A model generated the notes under the pieces. It was not told the DNA's origin. It ran no database searches and saw nothing but the letters and a program-made list of their open reading frames with translations. A stretch of DNA of 35,341 bases, from NCBI GenBank assembly GCA_037139415.1, contig JBAXGN010000070.1:1-35341 (forward strand), in the 5' to 3' direction. The stretch comes from Verrucomicrobiota bacterium (GTDB lineage: Bacteria > Verrucomicrobiota > Verrucomicrobiia > Limisphaerales > Fontisphaeraceae). How positions within the stretch are numbered: position 1 is the first letter of the stretch; every line of letters starts with the position of its first letter. This document shows, one piece after another, positions 1 through 7,900 of the stretch. The position numbers and the translations under genes are program-made.

Positions 1-196
1 CATCCAAAGCGGCGTCGCGGCCCCCGTCACCCCACCTTGCCGCCGCACTCCAAAAAATGCGGCTCCCGCGCTTCCTTGGGGCAAGGGCCAAAATGGAGCG
101 CGGCCCTCCGGTCCGCTGGGGGGCGGGGAGTAGCTTCGGTTATTCCCTCCGCAGTGCGTGCGGCTAAAGCAGTCAAAACCACGCGGACCATGTAAT
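1..196. other. Non-coding edge region with one copy of a dispersed repeat
   Basis: No gene is supported here. Bases 2-55 hold a dispersed repeat that begins ATCCAAAGCGGCGTCGC and ends TTGCCGCCGCACTCCAAAA. A second copy lies at 33907-33966 with the same two ends and a diverged middle. The region is downstream of the minus-strand PQQ gene. I see no hairpin followed by a T-run that would act as its terminator. Confidence 0.5.
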
Positions 197-3100
197 TTAT
201 TTATCTGCCGGAGCCAGCGCCAGGGAGGTTTGGAAGGGATATTCGCAGGTGCAGCCGGCGCTGCCTTCGGGAATGAGAATCAGCCCGCCTGCCGGAATGG
301 TGTTAATCCAGCAGCTTGGCCGGGTGACCGTGGACAACGCGGTGCGCTGGCCGGATTTGAGATCAAACATGTAGGGCAGCTTCTCCAGGGTGAACCGGCT
401 GAAGGCGCAGTAGCGCGAGGTGGACAACGTGGCGCACTTTTGGCTTTTCTGCCACTGCCAGCCTTCATAGGGCTGGCCGGTCAGCAGGTGGAACGCAAAC
501 CCCGGGCCGTACACGATTTCCTCCACAATCGCGGGATGCTGCACCTGTTCGCCATGCGCCCCGGTCAGCACATGATCGTAACTGGGCATGGCGGTGGCGT
601 GCCATTTCGGGTCGCCCGTGCGCGCGTCAAATGCCAGCAAGTCGTACCGCACGCGCTTGAGCTGTGTCGGTTTCTGAAAACCCTTGGTCTCCTCCGGGGA
701 CACGGTGGCATAGCGGCTCCCGGAGACCAGCAGCGTTTCCTTCGCATAGCTCAAGTAAATGATTTGTTGCAACGAAGTCAGATCGGTCTCCCGCGTCCAA
801 ACCGGGACGCCGGTCTTGAGGTCCAGCGCCACCAACTGCGCTCCGGCTCCGACCAACTCGTGAAGCGACACGCGACCGTTCGTGGATTCCAAGGTCCCGG
901 CATTGCGGCTTTCGACAAAATATATCCGGCCGTTGCCGATGGCCAGGGTGGGATTGATGATCGCGCCACGCTGTGCCGGGTATTCCCAAACGGGTTTGCC
1001 AGTCGCGGGATCCACCGCAAAGACGGAGGTGCTGCACACCACCGGTTGATCGTTTTTCCAGATGATCACGTCCTCCAGCTTACCCAAGGCGCGCAACGAA
1101 CCGCCCGGCTTTGCCACACTACCGATGATCAGGCCCCCGGCGGTCGCCAGATAACCCCAGGCTTTCTCCGGTTGTTTGCCCACGACGGGAATGCGCATCG
1201 TGGTTGTTCCTGTTTGCGCGTCCAGAACCAGGCAGGTATCGCCCGCCGCCACCAGCACGTTGGAATCGGTGGCCGCGATGCTGCTGGAATCCTTGAACGC
1301 CGCCACGCGCACCGAGTCGGGAATTTGCTTTTCCCACAGGATAAATCCGTTGAACGCGTCCACCGCCGCCAGGTAGTTGTATCCGGGAATGAAGAGCCGC
1401 CCGTTCACAAACAGGGGGGCCGGGCCTTTCTTATGACGATCCACCATGTTGTCACCAGGGCCGGGACGCCCGAACCATTGCAGGTCCATCGGCACCGGGC
1501 GGATTTCGTCGCTGCTGCAAGCGGTATTCCCAGGATCGGCGTAGAAGTGAGACCATTCACCGCTGCCGGGCGGACGCCCGCGCCGGGCCAGGCCGTGCGT
1601 GAGAGCGCCGGCGCTCACGTGCCATTCTGGCAAATCCCGCCCCCACTTGGGCAACTGACGATCCGCCTTGGTTCCGGGACGGGCCATGATATCCACTGTG
1701 CCGCCATACGGGCGCAGGACCCGCAAAACCTGATCGGCGGGCGGCAGTACGGCGTCTTCGGTCAGCACGCCTTCCGCGACGATGAGATTGGCGAAGCCTT
1801 TCGGATACGGCAATGTCTTAGCCGGGCCTTGATGGACTTCGATACGCCGCCCGTATAAACCGGCCTTCGATAGGGCGGCCCGCAGGGCCTCGACCTTCAC
1901 CGGGTTTTCTTCGTGGCAGACGATGCGGAATTCAGAACGCCGGGCGATTTCATAGGCGAGTTGGCCGGTGCCAGCTTGCAGCACCAGGCAGTAACCCTTG
2001 GTTACGCCCGCGTTTTTGATGGCTGCTTCCGCCGCTTGCGCTAATTGCGGATTGTCCGGATACGGTTGGTCCATCGCTGGCGGGGCCAGTACCGGCGCGG
2101 GTGTTACCGGGCCAGTCTGGAAACAGACCGTCTGTCCGTGATCGAGGCTGGCATAGAGCCGCCCGTTGCAAAACGCCAGACCTTCCACAACGCCGCTCAG
2201 GCTGGTGGTCCAAAGCCGGGTTCCATTCTGCGTGTCGTACACGGCGACTGCGCCAGGACCTGCCGCAACGATTTTGTCCCCCGCCAGGATCATGGTCGTC
2301 GCCTTATCCGTGGTGACGGACCAGAGGGGGCGCGGCTCCTTCCGGGGCTTCTGATCGTTCAGGTAAGCCGTGCGGTTGACCGCCGCCAATTGTCCCTTGC
2401 CCAGCAGGTACACGGTATCACCTTGGATCATTACGGCATCTCCATGAGCACGCAGGATCGGGCTTTTGCGCCAAGCATTGAACCAGTGGAACTGTCCATC
2501 TTCGCTGGGGCCAGTCGTCAGCACGCCATCCGCCACGAGCGCGAAACTGCCGCCGACCAGGTTGGTCTTCCACGGATCAGAAGTTCCGTAGCGAACCAGC
2601 GGGCGGCCATCCTTGCGGTCGCAACCCCAGAAGGCGGTGCGTCCGGTGGCCACGAAGAGCTGGCTCGGTGACGCCAGCATGGTGCCTTGCGCGGTGAAAT
2701 CGAGCGGGCGTTTGAAGACCTGGCGTCCGGTGTCCGCCTTGAGTGCGCAGAGATAGACGCCGTGCGATGGAAACAGGCCCGCGGTCAAATACACCATGCC
2801 CGCATCCGCCACCAAGCCACCGCGCACGGGCCAGAGGGAGATCATGCGGCCATTACCGGGCAACCGCTGATCGCGATCACCGGCGCGATATTTCCACCGC
2901 AGTTTTCCGCTGCGCGCCTCCAGCGCGTACAGATAGCCATCATCGGAACCGGCAAATAGGCTGCCTTGATAAAGCACCGGCGGGAGCCGCACCGGGCCCT
3001 GGGTGACGAACCGCCAGCGTTCCGCGCCGGTGGCCGCGTCCAGGCAGTACACCGCATCCTCCGAGGAAGAACCGAAATAGACACCCTCCGCATCCGCGAC

Positions 3101-3433
3101 GACATGGAAAGCGCGGTCAAAGGTGAGGGTTTGCTGGAGCGGCCCGTACTGGATGGCGTAGTTGGTTAATGCGGGCTCCGGCCAGGCGGGGGTCGGCGGC
3201 AGCGCCGGTTGGCAAGTCCAGGCTTGGGTGAGTGGCAACGTCAGTGGTTCGGCAGTGACGCCGGAACGTTGCGCATCGCCGCGGAAGGCAGGCCATTCAC
3301 CGGCCCCCGCCAGGCTGACGAACAGAAGCCCGAGCAGGGATGGAAAAAATTGACTGAAGACGTTCGTAAGTAAACTGCTTATACCATGCGAAACGACATG
3401 ATTGCGGCAAAACTCATTTTCAAGACGGACCAT
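197..3433 (-). CDS. Exported PQQ-like beta-propeller protein with embedded methyltransferase-like domain
   Basis: A 1078-aa protein using the ATG at 3433. The frame stays open to a TTG at 3469, but the ATG gives a more plausible N-terminus, with a hydrophobic signal segment around FFPSLLGLLFVSLAGAG. Just after it comes WPAFRGDAQRSG, a typical start of bacterial PQQ-like (PQQ_2/BamB-like) propeller proteins. Blade repeats such as GVYFGSSSEDAVYCLDAATG and GYLYALEARSGKLRW fill about residues 50-460. Residues about 470-620 look like a degenerate SAM-methyltransferase fold: a glycine-rich LQAGTGQLA, then an acidic strand end (CHEENP) and VLRVLRPYGGTV. A second propeller follows, about 630-1078. 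No enzyme activity can be assigned. Such proteins are usually periplasmic or outer-surface scaffolds or dehydrogenase-like. It is divergent to the SIS-like gene, with about 230 bp between the starts. Confidence 0.8.
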   Translation of the reverse strand: MVRLENEFCRNHVVSHGISSLLTNVFSQFFPSLLGLLFVSLAGAGEWPAFRGDAQRSGVTAEPLTLPLTQAWTCQPALPPTPAWPEPALTNYAIQYGPLQQTLTFDRAFHVVADAEGVYFGSSSEDAVYCLDAATGAERWRFVTQGPVRLPPVLYQGSLFAGSDDGYLYALEARSGKLRWKYRAGDRDQRLPGNGRMISLWPVRGGLVADAGMVYLTAGLFPSHGVYLCALKADTGRQVFKRPLDFTAQGTMLASPSQLFVATGRTAFWGCDRKDGRPLVRYGTSDPWKTNLVGGSFALVADGVLTTGPSEDGQFHWFNAWRKSPILRAHGDAVMIQGDTVYLLGKGQLAAVNRTAYLNDQKPRKEPRPLWSVTTDKATTMILAGDKIVAAGPGAVAVYDTQNGTRLWTTSLSGVVEGLAFCNGRLYASLDHGQTVCFQTGPVTPAPVLAPPAMDQPYPDNPQLAQAAEAAIKNAGVTKGYCLVLQAGTGQLAYEIARRSEFRIVCHEENPVKVEALRAALSKAGLYGRRIEVHQGPAKTLPYPKGFANLIVAEGVLTEDAVLPPADQVLRVLRPYGGTVDIMARPGTKADRQLPKWGRDLPEWHVSAGALTHGLARRGRPPGSGEWSHFYADPGNTACSSDEIRPVPMDLQWFGRPGPGDNMVDRHKKGPAPLFVNGRLFIPGYNYLAAVDAFNGFILWEKQIPDSVRVAAFKDSSSIAATDSNVLVAAGDTCLVLDAQTGTTTMRIPVVGKQPEKAWGYLATAGGLIIGSVAKPGGSLRALGKLEDVIIWKNDQPVVCSTSVFAVDPATGKPVWEYPAQRGAIINPTLAIGNGRIYFVESRNAGTLESTNGRVSLHELVGAGAQLVALDLKTGVPVWTRETDLTSLQQIIYLSYAKETLLVSGSRYATVSPEETKGFQKPTQLKRVRYDLLAFDARTGDPKWHATAMPSYDHVLTGAHGEQVQHPAIVEEIVYGPGFAFHLLTGQPYEGWQWQKSQKCATLSTSRYCAFSRFTLEKLPYMFDLKSGQRTALSTVTRPSCWINTIPAGGLILIPEGSAGCTCEYPFQTSLALAPADK

Positions 3434-3659
3434 GGCAACAGGGTATCTGGATTTGTCATGGCAGGTCAAGAATTGAGGTAATCCGAAGAATTAGTAATTC
3501 AGAAGAGCCGCACAAAAACGACCGCTGGAAAATCAAACGGTACGCACGCATTTCGATCCATCGGGAAAATTGTCAAGGGAGTGGAAAGTCCAGTAATTAC
3601 CTTTCTCAAGTTTATTCGTATTGAAAACCACACGATTGGGAATAGAGTCTGCGCACTCT

Positions 3660-4937
3660 ATGAACACGATAATGCGATTCACCCCGGTCTGCGCTTTCGC
3701 GATCTGGCTGGCCGTCACGGCGCTCGGCGCAGCCATCCCCGCAAACGAGTACCTCGTTTTTTCTCTGAAAACCTGCGACACGGTGGCGGCGGAACTTCCT
3801 GAAATCACGCGCCTCGCTGAAATTGTGGCGCAACGCCATTTGCGCGGCGGGACGCTCGGGTGCCTGCCCAATGGCCAGACGCTGGGGCCGGAACTCCAGG
3901 GACGCAGTGGCGGCATGATTTGCTTCGGTGCGGCGCGGGCCACCAAGACCGAACGCACCGACGCAGAAAAAACCAACGCCGTGATCCTGGCTGGCTGGGA
4001 TCGCCAACCGGGGGAACGTGATCTGCAACTCATCCGGGATGCCCGGGCGCGCGGGGCCTTCCTCATTGGTTTCGGGCCGCGTAAAATGGCCGCACTGGCG
4101 GAAACGGCCGCTCAGTGCGATGCCTGGTTCGATACCGGATTCGGGGATGAAGATCTTGTTGTCACCTTGGAAGATGGCAGGCGGGTGGGACACGGAAACG
4201 TGCTGGTCAACACCTTGCACGCCTGGACGTTTACCGCCGAACTTGTGGCGGCACTCACCCGGGAAGGCAAGATGCCCACGATGTACAAATCGGTATTTTG
4301 CCCGGATGGCCGTGAGTGGAATGCGCAGTACGTCGGCAAGAAACTGTTCCATGATGACCTCCGGATCGTCCCCATTGCACGCGGGGCTCTGGGACAAGAA
4401 TACTTGAGCCGGATTCGCACGTATCTGCAACGCTTCCAGGATGGCCAGGTGGCCGCGGTGAACCAGACCGCCCGCCTGATTGCCGAGGAACTGAAACAGG
4501 GACAACCCACGGTGGTGGCGATGTTGGGCCACATGCCGACCTATTATGTTGGCAAAGCCGAGGATGCGCGCTGGGCACGCCCGATTGACTTTTACGGTGG
4601 CATTCCTGGGCGCGAAAAGGCGTATCTGGAGAAGACACCGGATGGGGCGCTGGTATTGCGACTCGGCTACAGCAGCCAGTTGCAGGCAGAGACGGAAATC
4701 TTTGCCCGCAAGCGGCAACGCGAGATGTTGATCACCGCCGCTGACACGCCGCGCACCGACTGCCAGATGCCCACCAAACTGGTGACCCGCATCGAGATGG
4801 GCTGGGAATTCGGCGATGCCTGCGTGACCCTCCCCGGCTACCCGATCAAGATTCTCCCGCCTAGCGGCGTAATGCAGGTGGTCGCGTATGAATGCGTCAA
4901 TGTCGAAGTCCTGAACCGCACGGGGAAAGCGCCGTGA
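3660..4937 (+). CDS. Exported protein with two SIS-like domains, function unknown
   Basis: A 425-aa protein from the first ATG of the frame; the frame is open from a TTG at 3621. The N-terminus MRFTPVCAFAIWLAVTALGAAIPA looks like a Sec signal peptide. The body suggests two sugar-isomerase (SIS) type Rossmann-like domains. In the first, NAVILAGWDRQPGERDLQ is followed by LIRDARARGAFLIGFGP. The second has a long helix (YLSRIRTYLQRFQDG) leading into ARLIAEELKQGQPTVVAMLGH, which is the usual helix-strand-loop order of SIS proteins. SIS domains normally bind phosphosugars in the cytoplasm, so a signal peptide here is odd. It could instead be an unrelated alpha/beta protein, since the SIS match is by pattern only. 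It converges on the 1798-aa gene, leaving 29 bp between stop codons. Confidence 0.6.
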   Translation: MNTIMRFTPVCAFAIWLAVTALGAAIPANEYLVFSLKTCDTVAAELPEITRLAEIVAQRHLRGGTLGCLPNGQTLGPELQGRSGGMICFGAARATKTERTDAEKTNAVILAGWDRQPGERDLQLIRDARARGAFLIGFGPRKMAALAETAAQCDAWFDTGFGDEDLVVTLEDGRRVGHGNVLVNTLHAWTFTAELVAALTREGKMPTMYKSVFCPDGREWNAQYVGKKLFHDDLRIVPIARGALGQEYLSRIRTYLQRFQDGQVAAVNQTARLIAEELKQGQPTVVAMLGHMPTYYVGKAEDARWARPIDFYGGIPGREKAYLEKTPDGALVLRLGYSSQLQAETEIFARKRQREMLITAADTPRTDCQMPTKLVTRIEMGWEFGDACVTLPGYPIKILPPSGVMQVVAYECVNVEVLNRTGKAP

Positions 4938-4966
4938 TGTTCAGCCTACGGTTACAGCGGAATTTA

Positions 4967-7900
4967 CTACGGCAGCAACAGGCGCGTATTCACCGAGAAG
5001 CCTTGCGGGTTCACTTTGTCCAGGCTATTGCTCAGCTTTTGCCAATGCGCGGCACCGCCATTGGTTCCCTGCAAACTAATATATCCCAGCCACATGCCTT
5101 TGCCGGTGTATAAGGTCTGGTACGGGATGATTTCCCGTTGCCGGGTCAGCGGGAATGAACCGGCCAGTGTGTTTTTATCGGAGAGTGTGCCGTTCACGGT
5201 CACCGTTCCGGTGGATTGCACCAGCAGCGTCAAACGGCCACCGTTGGTTCCGCCCGGCCCGGTTTGCACCGTCAAGGAATAGTTGGTCTTCACCGACTGT
5301 TTCACAATCATATCCGCCCAGAGGCCAGCCAGCCAGTTGGTCCCTTGGGCCACGGTGCCCACGAATTCCCCCTGGCTGCCCAAGTCCAGGCTTAAGCTCA
5401 CTTGCAACGCCGGATCTTTGCCGCGCAGAACCACCAGGTTGGTGGCGCCATTGAGGTCCAGCACGCCGGTCAACGGCCAGGTCTTGCCCTGGTGCGTCAG
5501 TTGCCCGGTGAAAGTGCCCTTGTCGGTCATGGTCAATTTGATCACGCCGCTATTGGTCCAGTCCGCCTGGCTAAAGTCATCGCCTGGCATGAACAACCCC
5601 ACATAGTCTCCTTTGCGGGAGAGGAAGGCGTTGGTCACAAAGTTGGCGGTGAGGGTGGTGTTCGAGCGCAAGGTCAGTTGCACAACGGGTTTGTTGGTGA
5701 GAGCCACACCATTGCAGACCCAGTTGGAAAACAGGCTGCCGGCCAAGGGGGTGGCGGTGAGCGTGTAGGTCTTGCCAAGTTCCAAGAGGTTGTTGGTAAA
5801 GGGAGCCGTTTTGCCAAGCCCCGTGCCACGATTGATCACCTGCAACAGATTGGTCACGACATAGCATACCTTGACCGTGTTTGTGCTGGAACAATTGCCT
5901 GCCAGGTCGCGGCCATAGGTTTGGATGACATTGGTCCCGGGCGTTAACCCGGAAACCGCCGCCTGCCAATTGGTAGTCTGGCTGGCCGACAGCCAATTGC
6001 CCTGATTGAGCCGGTAGCACACAGCCGCAAGCGGGCCGCCCGTGTCAGCAGCCTTGCCCGAGACCGTCACGGTTGCGTTACTGACACGGGCGTTGGCCAG
6101 CGGGGCGGAAATCACGACCGTGGGTTTTGCTCCATCCACGATCAGCATGGCCGGTGCACTCGTGACACTACCCAGAGTATTGGTGATAATGACCTGATAG
6201 GTGCCAGCCTGTGCAGTGGTGGCATTGGAGATAACGCACGTCGCATTGCTGGCCCCGACCACCACGGTCCCATTCCGGGCCCAGCGATAGCTAAAGGGAG
6301 CGAGGCCGGAGGCGGTGACACTGAAAGCCGCGCTGCCACCAGGCAGGACGAACTGACTCACGGGCTGAGCGCTGATCACCGGCGCGGTATTCGCGCTGGC
6401 GCTGTTCGTTACCACCACCTTGATGGGGATGCTGGTTGAGAGCCCGACCACGTTACTGGCCACCAGCGTGTAGGTGCCCGCTTGGGATGGTTGGATATTT
6501 TTAAAGTACACGGACGTCGTGTTGGAGCCCACCAAAGCCACGCCGTCCTTAAACCATTGGTAATTAGGTTTGGGAGTGCCATCGGCATAGAAGCTCAAAT
6601 AAAGCGCGGCGCCCGAGCCAATCTCCCGGAAGGGCGTGGTGGTGAACACATAGGGCATTTTTCCCAAATACGGGCGATATTTCGCTTTGAACACGGTGTT
6701 ATCCGATATGACGTTATCCACATAATACGATAGGGGCGTGATCCAACCCGGGATGGGTTTGAAATTGATGAGCCGCGTGTAGCCAGGGAAGTTGGTGTCC
6801 GAAAGCGTCGCGGCCGAGGCGTTCCAAGCATCGCTTTCCACGCGCCATTGGGCGCCGGCCTGGACGGCGGCTGCCGGTTCGATCTGCACCGTCACACCGA
6901 CGGGTTGGGTGGACAGCGTCCAACGGATTTCGTTATTGGCGAGGTTGGCATCAGCGGGTACCACGTTCGTTAGTAAAGCGCGCACGGTATAGCCCCCGGC
7001 GACCTCGGGGGTCAAGCGGGCGGTTATCTGGACGGTATCTTCCACGTAGAGGTCATTCGTTTGCAACAGGTATTCCGAACCGCCCGGCGGTTGGATGAAA
7101 ATTTGCAGGGTCCCCGCAGCGGGGTTACCACCATTGAGAACCGTAAAACGAAGCTGGTTGTTATGGCCCAGCGAAAGGAATGGCAACGTGCCGGGGCTGC
7201 CCGAGACCACAACCAGCGAGTTGGTTTCCAACCGGGGATCGGTGGCGGCGGCGTTCCCCGCGACGGTCAGTTGTAGCCGCGCGGTATTGCTTGCCCCGGC
7301 ACGGTCGGTGGCCGTACAGGCGATCGTGTGCAGACCGGCAGACAGTTTTATGCCCGGCAAGGCTGGCCCGGTACCCAACGTGCCATCCAGTGAGGAGGTC
7401 CAGACCAGGTTGGTCAACTCGCCATCCTCGATATCCGCCGCCACGGCATACAGGTCGCAAACCGGGCCGCTGGTTTGACCGCTGCGGGGCTGGTTGATGG
7501 CCACTTGGGGGCTGCGATTTACAACACTGAGGTTGGAGATCACATTGATGACGGTGTGAAACCCGTCACTGGAGCACACCTTGAGAAAGACGCGATTGGT
7601 TATCGGCAGCGGGCCGGCGGAGAGCAGGCGCTGGTTGCCTTTGATGAGCCGTCCGAACCGCGTCCAGGCGGAGCCATCGGTGCTGTAAAACAACAGATGC
7701 GAGACCGGCGCCCCCGACGTGGTTGCGGTAAAATTAAAGGTGTCCCCCAAAGCGTCACCATTACGCGGTGATGTGACGATCACCGAGGGTGTTTTTGAAA
7801 AATCCAGCATCAGGTATGGGTCCCCGGAGACATGCTCCGGATCGGCTGCGCCCTCGACGGAAAGTCCGGCGGCCGTATTGGTGATGTCAAAGGTTTGTAT

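Noticed and set aside
158-1858. Long plus-strand open frame, 566 aa
   Set aside because: Lies opposite the PQQ gene; the protein has no fold-like pattern and the minus strand has clear propeller repeats.
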